The notes: generated from the sequence alone by a model not told the origin. 64,000 nucleotides of DNA from Pseudalkalibacillus sp045920555 (GCF_045920555.1 NZ_CP174509.1:2294001-2358000); one strand, 5' to 3'. Positions 8,184-16,888 are shown, counted from the stretch's first letter. Made by a program: numbers and translations.

Positions 8184-8640
8184 AAAAGATCAGAAGCGAT
8201 CTAGGCAAGGATGCAATCATTTTAAATTCAAAAGAAATCCGTACGGGAGGTTTCCTAGGTTTTTTCACAAAACCATCTCTTGAAGTAATGGCCGCACTTG
8301 ACCCTGACCCTGTTATAAACGAAAGAAGCAATGGCTACTATAGTCCGCAGAACAAAATACCAAAAATGACAAATAATACAACGAAACAATATGAAACCCA
8401 AAAGTTCACACATCAGTCAACCAAGCCAATTTTAGCGGATCAGAACATGAAACAAACATCACGACCAATCCCGTTTCCAGAAAAGATCACGAAAGTAATC
8501 AGACGTCTGGAGAACAAGGAGTACAAAGTGAGCTGAGAGCTGACTTATCAAAAAGATTGCTGAAAAAGTGGTATCGGGAGGAATCAGAAAAAGAAGCAGA
8601 TGACTCGATTCATAAGTGGATGAGGGAAGAGATACTTAGG
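8162..8640 (+). pseudogene. flhF: flhF fragment (SRP-like GTPase, N-terminal region only)
   Basis: The sequence reads PEAMKKIRSDLGKDAIILNSKEI then GGFLGFF, the diagnostic start of FlhF, which places flagella at the pole. The first dozen codons are missing and joined to fliR. After the variable linker the frame breaks near 8505: one frame stops (RRLENKEYKVS), while the neighbouring frame continues as SELRADLSKRLLKKWYREE to MREEILR at 8637. The NG GTPase domain with its P-loop is absent. The fragment then abuts the DUF342 remnant, marking a second large deletion. Confidence 0.82.
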
Positions 8641-9591
8641 TGAGCCAGTTCCAGCTAAGCCAGGAAAGCCAATAAAGCTCAAAAAATGAAAAAATTCGAT
8701 AATCGATCATCCCTCTGACGGTATCTATGCTACAGCAGATGGACAAGTCAGTTATCAAAAACGGGCTGTACACGTATTCCCTGTTTATGAAGTGAAAGGC
8801 GATTTGGATTTGAAAACAGGAAATCTTTCCTTTATAGGGAACATACACATTCATGGGGATGTGCCATCAGGCTATACGATTTCCGCATCCGGGTTTCCGG
8901 TATTGTAGAAGCCTCGACATTGAAAGCGGGTGGTTCTGTTTTCATTCAAAATGGAATCGCCGGTCAAGGGAAAGCCATCATTGAAGCCGGCTGCAACCTC
9001 TATACGGGATACATTAATCAAGGGATAGTGAAAATTGGCGGTGACTTGCATGTCAGGCTTATCAATTACAGTGAGGTAGTGGTCGACGGTTCGATTTTTT
9101 GCCAAAAAGGGAAGGGGATCATCTTTGGCGGACATATAAGTGCAGGTAAAGATATTTTCGTCAACCAAACAGGAACGAATCTTATGACAAAAACGTTTCT
9201 CTACATCGGAACTCCTGCACACTTTCTTGATAAATGCAGCCACTTATCGAGACAGATTTCAATAGAGGAGGAAAATTTGAAAAAGCTTAAAACTCTCCAA
9301 AAAACGCTTGAATCAAAAAATGAAGCAAACCTTAGTGGAAAAGAGATGCTCCACTTGTTGAAAGTGAAAAATACATTTGGGCAAACAGAAAGGTGATTGA
9401 ACGGATTGAATAAGGAATTAGACGAATTGAAGGATGATCTAATACCGAATACTGATCAGGTGCTTGTAATCAATGGTGTACTCCATCCTTGGGTGGAAGT
9501 GACATTCGGAAAATATAAAAGGGTGCTGCTACACGAGTATAAAGCAGTTGAGCTCAAGTTGGCATCAAGTGAGATCGTCATCCAATTATAA
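8641..9591 (+). pseudogene. DUF342/FapA-like beta-helix gene, multiply broken
   Basis: Translating through the breaks gives a DUF342 (FapA) protein: PAKPGKPIKLK, then a TGA, then DGIYATADGQ and VFPVYEVKGDLDLKTGN, a frameshift near 8880, IVEASTLKAGGSV and further repetitive beta-strand turns, a coiled-coil segment (about 9260-9390), another in-frame TGA at 9394-9396, and the end PNTDQVLVINGVLHPWVEV. In many Bacillaceae such a gene lies just before swrB at the end of the fla/che operon. The N-terminal half is lost. At least two nonsense mutations and one frameshift make it non-functional. Confidence 0.8.
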
Positions 9592-9607
9592 GATAGGAGA
9601 ATGAGTG

Positions 9608-9906
9608 ATGAGTTTAAAGTTGATTGAGCTTCAGGTTGCAATACCGAGAACCCAGGATGCTGGGAAAGTTCAGGAAAAACTTCAACAACAATCACAAATC
9701 AATCAATCTCAAGCTGGTTCAATGAAAAAGAAAACGTGGAACGGAACCGCACTTCAGTGGAAAAGCAGGAACATATTGAAAAACAACAATTCAATGGCCG
9801 ACAATCTAACCAACACCACCAACATCAAAAACGAGAAGAACATAACCAGGAAGAAGAAAAGGTCAAGCATCCATACAAAGGACAACGAATCGACTTTTCT
9901 GGTTAG
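9608..9906 (+). pseudogene. Small fla/che-linked gene with a frameshift
   Basis: The start MSLKLIELQVAIPRTQDAGK has a GAGAATGAGTG region upstream and resembles the small conserved gene between the DUF342 gene and swrB in Bacillaceae. The frame is lost in the A5 run near 9725. The +1 neighbour continues as ENVERNRTSVEKQEH and reaches the expected end HPYKGQRIDFSG and TAG at 9906. One extra A in the run explains it. I cannot state a function; the family is short, charged and Gln-rich. A sequencing error in the A-run is possible but the neighbouring genes are also broken. Confidence 0.65.
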
Positions 9907-9917
9907 GAGAGGAAATA

Positions 9918-10406
9918 ATGACAGGATTTTTACTCGGGATAAGTTTTATCATCCACATCATTACTATTTTATCTATTATTATCGTATGGAAACGATCAGG
10001 TGCTGCCGAGCAACAGGATCTCAAAGCTATGAAATCGGAAATGGAAGATATCCTGATAGCTTATACGACTGAAATGAAAGAAGAGAACGATGCTTTCCTG
10101 AAGGAACTGGCTTCCCTTCAACATAAAAAGCCAGCTGGAAATCATTACAACGATAGACAGATTGATGCCACACTTGAAAAATCGAAGAAAAATCTGCAAA
10201 CCAGGGATGTAACGGATCTGGAAAATGAGGATGCCTCCTATTCACCCCCTATAATTGAAGCAAAAGAAACATTCGGAGCTTCTTTATCATCACAAATTTT
10301 AGCCATGCAAAGACAAGGGTATTCCTTAGATGAAATCGCCAAGAAAGTTAATAAAGGCAAAGGCGAAGTAGTACTTATGTTAAAATTTTATCGAGATGGG
10401 CAATAG
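9918..10406 (+). CDS. swrB: SwrB-like (YlxL) membrane-anchored protein
   Basis: The 162-residue protein has one N-terminal transmembrane helix (about 3-25, FLLGISFIIHIITILSIIIV), a cytoplasmic coiled-coil (about 30-75), and a C-terminal helix-turn-helix-like segment (ILAMQRQGYSLDEIAKKVNKGKGEVVLMLKF). Gene position just before rpsB and overall plan match B. subtilis SwrB, which promotes flagellar type III export and swarming. The frame is intact although its partners upstream are destroyed, which suggests either recent loss or a second role. AGGAGAGGAA supplies the ribosome binding site. Confidence 0.8.
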   Translation: MTGFLLGISFIIHIITILSIIIVWKRSGAAEQQDLKAMKSEMEDILIAYTTEMKEENDAFLKELASLQHKKPAGNHYNDRQIDATLEKSKKNLQTRDVTDLENEDASYSPPIIEAKETFGASLSSQILAMQRQGYSLDEIAKKVNKGKGEVVLMLKFYRDGQ

Positions 10407-10722
10407 GTACTTGCTAGTTCCATCTGGTTTATGTTATATTTATTCTCGGTGTTTATGTACTATGTAAGTATACACACATCACACACGTTCGTGGATTCAC
10501 CCACAGGTGCTGTAAAGTAGTTGAATTGTTCCGGTCAATATTACCGCCGGATTTCTTTGTTACGCGCCACTCAGGTCCACATGCAGGTCACACTGCATTC
10601 AGGACTTAGTGACTGCCGTGCCTCGAAATTCTTGGTCCTGTTGATTCACAAATTTAACTAATATGATACAGTTGTGGTTGATCAGAAGCGGGCGGAGGAA
10701 AAAACCATAGGAGGTGCCATTC
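10407..10722 (+). promoter_or_regulatory. rpsB promoter and long structured leader
   Basis: This 316-bp gap holds a likely promoter (TTGCTA 10412-10417, 18-bp spacer, TATATT 10436-10441) and a second -10-like TATGAT at 10683-10668 region (10663-10668). Between them a strong hairpin spans about 10569-10612: CACT with AGTG, GGTCC with GGACT, ATGCAG with CTGCAT and a GTCACA loop. A smaller CCGG-CCGG hairpin lies near 10532-10551. Such a leader suggests control of S2 synthesis, but I do not recognise the fold. AGGAGG at 10709-10714 is the rpsB ribosome binding site. Confidence 0.45.
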
Positions 10723-11454
10723 ATGGCAGTAATTTCAATGAAACAATTGTTAGAAGCTGGTGTTCACTTCGGTCACCAAACACGCCGTTGGAACCCAAAG
10801 ATGGCACGTTACATCTTCACAGAGCGTAACGGCATCTACATCATCGACCTTCAAAAGACGGTCAAGAAGGTAGAAGAAGCGTATAATTACGTACGCGACA
10901 TCGCAGCTGACGGAGGAAAGATCCTTTTTGTCGGTACAAAAAAACAAGCACAAGAATCTGTTAAAGTTGAAGCTCAACGTGCTGGTCAATACTACATCAA
11001 CCAACGTTGGTTGGGTGGTACACTAACTAACTTCGACACGATCCGTAAGCGTATTAAGCGTTTGAAAGATCTTGAAAAAATGCAAGAAGACGGAACGTTC
11101 GATGTACTACCTAAGAAGGAAGTCATCCTACTTAAAAAGGAAATGGATCGTCTTGAGAAATTCTTAGGCGGAATCAAGGATATGAACAGTCTTCCAGATG
11201 TTCTTTTCGTCATCGATCCTCGTAAAGAGCGTATTGCGATTGCAGAAGCACGTAAGCTTAACATTCCAATCGTCGCTATCGTCGACACAAACTGTGATCC
11301 AGACGAAGTGGATGTTGTCATCCCAGGTAACGATGATGCAATCCGTGCTGTAAAACTTCTTACTTCTAAAATGGCAGACGCTGTTGTAGAAGCTAACCAA
11401 GGAAGTGCTGAAGAAGCTGCATCTACTGAAGAAGAAGCAGAAGTGAAAGCGTAA
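10723..11454 (+). CDS. rpsB: 30S ribosomal protein S2
   Basis: S2 binds the back of the 30S head and helps recruit S1-like activity. The protein (243 residues) is very close to the B. subtilis sequence: MKQLLEAGVHFGHQTRRWNP, FVGTKKQAQ, QRWLGGTLTNF and DTNCDPDEVDVVIPGNDDA are all present, followed by an acidic tail. The ATG at 10723 is chosen over the in-frame GTG at 10714 because AGGAGG lies 8 bases before the ATG and overlaps the GTG. tsf follows after a terminator-like hairpin. Confidence 0.98.
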   Translation: MAVISMKQLLEAGVHFGHQTRRWNPKMARYIFTERNGIYIIDLQKTVKKVEEAYNYVRDIAADGGKILFVGTKKQAQESVKVEAQRAGQYYINQRWLGGTLTNFDTIRKRIKRLKDLEKMQEDGTFDVLPKKEVILLKKEMDRLEKFLGGIKDMNSLPDVLFVIDPRKERIAIAEARKLNIPIVAIVDTNCDPDEVDVVIPGNDDAIRAVKLLTSKMADAVVEANQGSAEEAASTEEEAEVKA

Positions 11455-11469
11455 AATGAATGCTCATTT

Positions 11470-11510
11470 AAGGGTGATAGAGGGGAACTGACCCTTTATC
11501 ACCTTTTTTA
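11470..11510 (+). terminator. Terminator or attenuator after rpsB
   Basis: AAGGGTGATA pairs with TATCACCTTT and is followed by T6. The inner segment can pair differently (AAGGGT with ACCCTT), so two exclusive forms are possible. It probably tunes S2 to EF-Ts output. Confidence 0.75.
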
Positions 11511-11524
11511 AAGAAGATTTTGTT

Positions 11525-11585
11525 GCGAAATTCGTGACACTCCTGCGGATCGCCCGCGGAAAGGGAGTGAATGTCGCAAAAATCT
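11525..11585. repeat. Dispersed hairpin repeat, copy 1
   Basis: The segment GCGAAATTCGTGACACTCC ... CCCGCGGAAAGGGAGTGAATGTCGC has complementary ends and closely matches the outer parts of a second copy at 53515-53827. It resembles a short intergenic repeat common in Bacillaceae genomes; assignment to a named family is not made. Confidence 0.6.
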
Positions 11586-11662
11586 ACAATTATGAATAAC
11601 AAAGACTTAAACAAAGAAAATCAATGTTTTTAAGGCTACATATTTAAAGGAGGAATTCACTT

Positions 11663-12547
11663 ATGGCAGTAACTGCACAAATGGTAAAAGAATTGCGTGA
11701 AAAGACTGGCGCAGGAATGATGGATTGTAAGAAAGCTCTTACAGAAAATGATGGAGATATGGAGAAAGCGATCGATTGGCTTCGTGAAAAAGGAATCTCA
11801 AAAGCAGCTAAGAAAGCTGACCGCATCGCTGCTGAAGGTTTGACTCATATCGCTACAAAGGGCAATGAAGCTGTAATTGTCGAAGTTAACTCTGAAACCG
11901 ACTTCGTTGCAAAAAACGATTCTTTCAAAAACTTGATCCAAGAAATTTCTGCACACTTGCTTGAAGCAAAACCTGCTACTGTAGAAGATGCGCTTAAGCA
12001 GACAATGACTGGGCAAAGCATCTCTCTTGAAGAGTATATCAACAATGTAATTGCGAAAATCGGTGAGAAAATTTCCCTTCGTCGTTTTGCAATCCTTGAA
12101 AAAGAAGACAACGACGCATTTGGTGCATACCTTCACATGGGTGGCCGCATAGGAGTTCTATCTGTAATTGGCGGAACTACTGACGAAGACCTTGCTAAGG
12201 ATATCTCAATGCACGTAGCTGCTGTAAATCCTCGTTATGTGAACCGTGAGCAAGTATCTGAAGAAGAGGTTGCACGTGAGAAAGAAGTTTTGACTCAGCA
12301 AGCACTTAACGAAGGTAAGCCTGAAAAGATCGTGGAAAAGATGGTCGCTGGCCGTATCAACAAGTTCTTCGAAGAAATTTGCCTTGTAGATCAAGGATTT
12401 GTTAAAGATCCAGATCAAAAAGTTGGGAAATATGTAGAAAGTAAAGGCGGTACCATTAAAGGATTTGTACGTTACGAAGTGGGCGAAGGTATGGAAAAGC
12501 GTGAAGAAAACTTCGCTGATGAAGTAATGTCACAAGTGAAGAAATAA
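11663..12547 (+). CDS. tsf: Elongation factor Ts
   Basis: EF-Ts is the guanine nucleotide exchange factor for EF-Tu. The 294-residue protein starts with the UBA-like domain (VKELREKTGAGMMDCKKAL) and contains the core signature SETDFVAKNDSF near residue 75. AAGGAGGAATTC precedes the ATG. It forms the rpsB-tsf unit usual in bacteria, here separated by 208 bases that hold a hairpin and a dispersed repeat. A strong terminator follows. Confidence 0.98.
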   Translation: MAVTAQMVKELREKTGAGMMDCKKALTENDGDMEKAIDWLREKGISKAAKKADRIAAEGLTHIATKGNEAVIVEVNSETDFVAKNDSFKNLIQEISAHLLEAKPATVEDALKQTMTGQSISLEEYINNVIAKIGEKISLRRFAILEKEDNDAFGAYLHMGGRIGVLSVIGGTTDEDLAKDISMHVAAVNPRYVNREQVSEEEVAREKEVLTQQALNEGKPEKIVEKMVAGRINKFFEEICLVDQGFVKDPDQKVGKYVESKGGTIKGFVRYEVGEGMEKREENFADEVMSQVKK

Positions 12548-12618
12548 TTTCATTCAATAGTATTCTTGGAACTTGAACAAGGATGCGAATGTATAAGAAT
12601 TATTTCTAAAACATCCAC

Positions 12619-12652
12619 AGAAAAAGGGAACACAGGTGTGTTCCCTCTTTTT
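12619..12652 (+). terminator. tsf terminator
   Basis: AAAAAGGGAACACA pairs with TGTTCCCTCTTTTT around a GGTG loop; a classic rho-independent terminator. Confidence 0.9.
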
Positions 12653-12699
12653 CAAGCAAACCCATATTATAATGCAGGAAACGCTGATGGAGGGAAAAA

Positions 12700-13422
12700 A
12701 TGAGTACGCCTAAATACAACAGAGTAGTCTTAAAATTAAGCGGAGAAGCGCTATCAGGTCAGGTAGGGAATGGAATCGACCCGCATATCATCAATTCGAT
12801 TGCAAAACAGGTGAAAGAACTTGTTGAAATGAATGTTGAAGTTGCTGTTGTGGTAGGCGGCGGTAACATCTGGAGAGGTAAAGCTGGCAGTGAAATGGGC
12901 ATGGACCGTGCCACTGCGGATTACATGGGCATGTTAGCCACCGTAATGAATTCACTTGCACTGCAAGACAGCCTGGAGAATATCGACGTTGAAACAAGGG
13001 TCCAAACATCAATCGAAATGCGCCAGGTAGCTGAGCCTTATATCCGAAGAAAAGCAATCCGACACCTTGAGAAAAAACGTGTAGTCATTTTTGCAGCAGG
13101 AACTGGTAATCCATACTTCTCAACTGATACAACTGCAGCTCTTCGTGCAGCTGAAATCGAGGCAGAAGTTATCCTGATGGCGAAGAACAATGTTGATGGA
13201 GTTTACACAGCCGATCCAAAAACCGATGAAACAGCAACCAAATATAAGAGCCTCTCTTATTTGGAAGTTTTGAAAGAAGGTTTAGCTGTAATGGATTCAA
13301 CCGCATCTTCTTTATGTATGGACAATGATATACCGCTTATCGTTTTCTCCATTATGGAAGAAGGAAATATTAAGCGTGTTATCGAAGGAGAAAATATAGG
13401 AACCGTTGTAAGGGGGAAATAA
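12700..13422 (+). CDS. pyrH: Uridylate kinase (UMP kinase)
   Basis: PyrH phosphorylates UMP to UDP. It is a hexameric amino-acid-kinase-fold enzyme unrelated to eukaryotic UMP kinases. The 240 residues show VVLKLSGEAL at the start, the GGGNIWRG phosphate-binding loop, the TGNPYFSTDTTAALRA segment and the KNNVDGVYTADP motif. GGAGGG precedes the ATG. frr begins two bases after the stop, so the two genes are translationally close, as in B. subtilis. Confidence 0.98.
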   Translation: MSTPKYNRVVLKLSGEALSGQVGNGIDPHIINSIAKQVKELVEMNVEVAVVVGGGNIWRGKAGSEMGMDRATADYMGMLATVMNSLALQDSLENIDVETRVQTSIEMRQVAEPYIRRKAIRHLEKKRVVIFAAGTGNPYFSTDTTAALRAAEIEAEVILMAKNNVDGVYTADPKTDETATKYKSLSYLEVLKEGLAVMDSTASSLCMDNDIPLIVFSIMEEGNIKRVIEGENIGTVVRGK

Positions 13423-13423
13423 T

Positions 13424-13981
13424 ATGTCAGATACAATCATCAAACAAGCAGATGAAAAAATGCAAAAAGCAGTCACTGCCTTTCGTAGAGAACTTGCTAC
13501 ATTACGGGCAGGCCGTGCAAATCCGTCACTTTTAGATCGTGTCTCTGTCGAGTACTATGGTGCACTTACACCCTTGAACCAAATGGCGAACATCTCGGTA
13601 CCGGAAGCACGTCTTCTTGTAATCCAGCCTTACGATAAATCGATTATCGGTGAAATTGAGAAAGCAATCCAGAAGGCTGAGCTAGGTCTTTCCCCATCAA
13701 ATGATGGAGATGTGATCCGGATTGCTATACCTGCTTTGACTGAAGAGCGCCGTAAGGAACTGGTCAAATTGGTGAAAAAGTATTCAGAAGAAGGTAAAGT
13801 CGCAGTTCGTAATATCCGCCGTGACGCTAATGATGAGCTTAAAAAACTTGAAAAGGGCGGCGATATGACCGAAGACGACCTTCGTCATTACAGTGATGAA
13901 GTACAAAAGGTGACAGACCGTTTCGTTGCTGAAATCGACTCCATCGCGGCAGCAAAAGAAAAAGAAATCATGGAAGTATAA
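13424..13981 (+). CDS. frr: Ribosome recycling factor
   Basis: RRF splits post-termination ribosomes together with EF-G. The 185-residue length and the sequence LATLRAGRANPSLLDRVSVEYYG, NDGDVIRIAIPALTEERRKELVK and the C-terminal coiled-coil are characteristic. The ribosome binding site AAGGGGGAAAT lies inside the end of pyrH. A good terminator follows. Confidence 0.98.
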   Translation: MSDTIIKQADEKMQKAVTAFRRELATLRAGRANPSLLDRVSVEYYGALTPLNQMANISVPEARLLVIQPYDKSIIGEIEKAIQKAELGLSPSNDGDVIRIAIPALTEERRKELVKLVKKYSEEGKVAVRNIRRDANDELKKLEKGGDMTEDDLRHYSDEVQKVTDRFVAEIDSIAAAKEKEIMEV

Positions 13982-14006
13982 CATAATTCAAGTTAAAATA
14001 AGATAG

Positions 14007-14040
14007 AAAAAGACCCTCTTTTTCAATAGAGGGTCTTTTG
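14007..14040 (+). terminator. pyrH-frr terminator
   Basis: AAAGACCCTCT pairs with AGAGGGTCTTT around TTTTCAAT, ending in a T-run. Confidence 0.9.
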
Positions 14041-14136
14041 ATACATAATCGTCTTTTTTCGTCTATAATGGAACATGACCATAAGATTGGACAATCCCTT
14101 TTGATTGTTTGATTTATTCTCTCTGGGGGAGACTAT

Positions 14137-14904
14137 ATGTTAAATAAGCTTACGAACTTAACGAAAACTAAAAAAGAAACGACTGAAAACCTCGAACTCG
14201 ATTTATCTCGTGTACCAAGGCACATTGCAGTCATCATGGACGGCAATGGACGTTGGGCCAAAAAACGAGGCTTACCTAGAATCGCAGGTCATCGTGAAGG
14301 AATGAAAGTAGTCCGGAAGGTCGTTAAACGTGCAAATGAACTGGGTGTCAAAGCATTGACCATGTATGCTTTTTCAACAGAAAATTGGAAGCGGCCGAAA
14401 CCCGAAGTGGAATTCATCATGAAACTCCCTGAACAGTTTCTCATGACCTACCTTCCTGAGTTGATTGAAGAAAATGTACGTGTCCGGATCATGGGAGTAA
14501 AAGAAGGAATCCCTTCCTATACTCTGAAAGCTGTAAACGAAGCAGTGGATAGGACGAAGGATAATGATGGACTTATTCTCAATTTCGCTTTGAATTATGG
14601 AAGCCGCTATGAAATCACTTCTGCTGTCCGACAGCTTGCGAAAGAGATTGAAGAAGGAAAGATTAAATCTGATGATGTAAATGAAGAAATGATCGGTTCT
14701 TACATGATGTCCAAAGAAGTAGGAGATCCAGAATTGTTGATTCGGACGAGCGGTGAGATCCGGCTGAGCAATTTCATGCTTTGGCAACTAGCTTATACAG
14801 AACTCTGGTTCACCAACGTGTATTGGCCAGACTTTTCCGCATCGGATTTAGACAAGGCAATTTATGATTTTCAAAATCGAGGCAGAAGGTTTGGTGGGGT
14901 ATAA
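14137..14904 (+). CDS. uppS: Isoprenyl transferase (undecaprenyl diphosphate synthase)
   Basis: UppS condenses farnesyl diphosphate with eight isopentenyl diphosphates in cis to give the C55 lipid carrier for cell wall synthesis. The 255-residue protein has the catalytic Asp35 in VIMDGNGRWAKKRG, the HREGM segment, FSTENWKRP and the end signature RTSGEIRLSNFMLWQLAYTE. A GGGGGAG box precedes the ATG. cdsA, dxr and rseP follow closely, forming the same operon as in B. subtilis. Confidence 0.97.
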   Translation: MLNKLTNLTKTKKETTENLELDLSRVPRHIAVIMDGNGRWAKKRGLPRIAGHREGMKVVRKVVKRANELGVKALTMYAFSTENWKRPKPEVEFIMKLPEQFLMTYLPELIEENVRVRIMGVKEGIPSYTLKAVNEAVDRTKDNDGLILNFALNYGSRYEITSAVRQLAKEIEEGKIKSDDVNEEMIGSYMMSKEVGDPELLIRTSGEIRLSNFMLWQLAYTELWFTNVYWPDFSASDLDKAIYDFQNRGRRFGGV

Positions 14905-14919
14905 CCCTAGGAGGCTTTT

Positions 14920-15717
14920 ATGAAGGAACGTATTACTACAGGAGTTATTGCAGCGCTAGTTTTCTTACCTATCGTCTTTATTGGCGGAATATGGTTTTAT
15001 AGTGTAATGGCTTTGTTAGCTGTTATTGGTCTTAGGGAATTATTGAGGATGAGAGGATTCAAGCTTAAACAGGTGCCAGGAATCATTTCATTGTTCATGG
15101 TATTGATCCTTGTCATCCCTGGAGGATTGTTGGATTTAACTTATGATCTAAATACTTTGAAAATATTTGGGATCATCATCGGCCTGTATTCGTTATTGAC
15201 GTGGACTGTAATCACGAAAAACGAATTCACATTTCAAGATGTCAGCTTTATCTTGACGGCTACCTTATATATTGGAATAGGATTCCTTTATTTCAATGAG
15301 ACGAGAGCCCTGGAAAATGGAATCCGAATGATATTCTTTGTCTTGTTTATCGTATGGGCGACAGACTCTGGAGCATATTTTTTCGGGAAATCAATCGGAA
15401 AACGTAAGCTTTGGCCGGTAATCAGTCCGAATAAGACGATAGAAGGATCATTAGGCGGCTTATTATGTGCAGTCATTGTTGCTGTCGTATTCCAACTAAT
15501 CCTGCCGATCTATTCAACGATTATCCTTGCTGTGGTAGCAGCGGTCGTTATAGGGACCTTCGGACAAATTGGTGACTTGGTCGAATCAGCTTTCAAACGA
15601 CATTACGAAGTGAAGGATTCAGGTACGTTATTACCTGGTCACGGAGGAATATTGGATCGATTCGACAGTATCTTGTTCGTACTCCCGATTTTACATATCG
15701 TTCAGTTATTGTCGTAG
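14920..15717 (+). CDS. cdsA: Phosphatidate cytidylyltransferase
   Basis: CdsA converts phosphatidic acid and CTP to CDP-diacylglycerol, the precursor for PgsA (also in this window). It is a polytopic membrane protein of 265 residues with about seven to eight hydrophobic segments and the C-terminal CDS signature KRHYEVKDSG...PGHGGILDRFDS. The ribosome binding site CCTAGGAGGC lies 15 bases after uppS. Confidence 0.96.
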   Translation: MKERITTGVIAALVFLPIVFIGGIWFYSVMALLAVIGLRELLRMRGFKLKQVPGIISLFMVLILVIPGGLLDLTYDLNTLKIFGIIIGLYSLLTWTVITKNEFTFQDVSFILTATLYIGIGFLYFNETRALENGIRMIFFVLFIVWATDSGAYFFGKSIGKRKLWPVISPNKTIEGSLGGLLCAVIVAVVFQLILPIYSTIILAVVAAVVIGTFGQIGDLVESAFKRHYEVKDSGTLLPGHGGILDRFDSILFVLPILHIVQLLS

Positions 15718-15739
15718 TTGTTTTGGAATGGAGGAAAGT

Positions 15740-16888
15740 ATGAAATATATCAGCGTGCTAGGTGCTACTGGATCGATCGGTACTCAGACATTCGAGGTCG
15801 TGAGGGCGCACCCGGAACAATTTAAGATAACATCATTTTCTTTTGGTACTAACATTCAGCTCGGGGTTGAATTGATTGAAGAATTCCATCCTGACCGTGT
15901 TTCTGTAGCGACAAAAGAATTGGCTGAGGAATTAAAAAGGACTATCAACCATACTTGTCTCGTATACTATGGGGAAGAAGGATTATTAGAAATCGCAACC
16001 GATGCTGCTTCAGACATACTTGTAAACGCAGTGATGGGTAGCATCGGGCTTGAACCGACATTAGCAGCGATTGACAAAGGCAAGACGATCGCCCTCGCAA
16101 ATAAAGAAACGCTTGTTACGGCTGGACATATCGTAACGGACCGTGCAAAAAATAAGAAAGTAGATATCCTTCCGGTTGATAGTGAACATTCTGCTATCTA
16201 TCAATGTTTGAAAGGTGAAAAGAAAAGTGAGATGTCGAAGTTGATTCTCACCGCTTCAGGAGGGAGCTTCAGGGATAGGACCCGAGCTGACCTTCAGGGG
16301 GTGACGGTTGAAGAAGCACTCAATCATCCGAATTGGTCTATGGGGTCGAAAATAACAATTGATTCTGCGACTATGATGAATAAAGGACTAGAAGTGATCG
16401 AAGCTCATTGGCTGTTTGATACGGAATATGATGATATCGAGGTCGTCCTCCATCGTGAAAGTGTCATCCATTCTATGGTAGAATTTATAGACGGAAGCGT
16501 AATCGCCCATTTAGGAACACCTGACATGAAAGTTCCAATTCAATATGCTCTTTCCCATCCTAATAGACTTGAATTACCTAGTGGGAAAAGGTTAAACTTA
16601 GTAGATATTGGAACCTTGCATTTTGGAAAAATGGATTTAGAACGGTTTCCATGTTTGAGATTCGCTTTTGAAGCAGGTAAAACAGGTGGAACGACGCCAA
16701 CTGTTTTAAATGCTGCCAATGAAGCTGCAGTCGAAGCATTCCTGAATGGTCGGATTGAGTTTTTAGAGATTGAATCCTTGATAGAAAAGGCTCTAAATCA
16801 ACACGTATCCATCAATGAACCCTCGTTAGAAGAGATTCGTGATGTGGACGTCGCTTCCCGTCGATTTGTACAATCCCTTATAGTGTAA
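15740..16888 (+). CDS. dxr: 1-deoxy-D-xylulose 5-phosphate reductoisomerase
   Basis: Dxr makes 2-C-methyl-D-erythritol 4-phosphate, the second step of the MEP isoprenoid pathway, and thus supplies UppS upstream. The NADPH-binding GATGSIGTQT, the metal and substrate motifs VDSEHSAIYQ, TASGGSFRD and SMGSKITIDSATMMNKGLE are all present; length is 382. An upstream in-frame ATG at 15728 exists, but the GGAGG at 15730-15734 fits the ATG at 15740, which also begins directly at the family start MKYISVLGATG. Confidence 0.97.
   Translation: MKYISVLGATGSIGTQTFEVVRAHPEQFKITSFSFGTNIQLGVELIEEFHPDRVSVATKELAEELKRTINHTCLVYYGEEGLLEIATDAASDILVNAVMGSIGLEPTLAAIDKGKTIALANKETLVTAGHIVTDRAKNKKVDILPVDSEHSAIYQCLKGEKKSEMSKLILTASGGSFRDRTRADLQGVTVEEALNHPNWSMGSKITIDSATMMNKGLEVIEAHWLFDTEYDDIEVVLHRESVIHSMVEFIDGSVIAHLGTPDMKVPIQYALSHPNRLELPSGKRLNLVDIGTLHFGKMDLERFPCLRFAFEAGKTGGTTPTVLNAANEAAVEAFLNGRIEFLEIESLIEKALNQHVSINEPSLEEIRDVDVASRRFVQSLIV

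Noticed and set aside
7994..8536. 180-codon frame spanning fliR and flhF as a new fusion gene
   Set aside because: The first part is fliR read out of frame and the last part is the flhF fragment; no plausible start.
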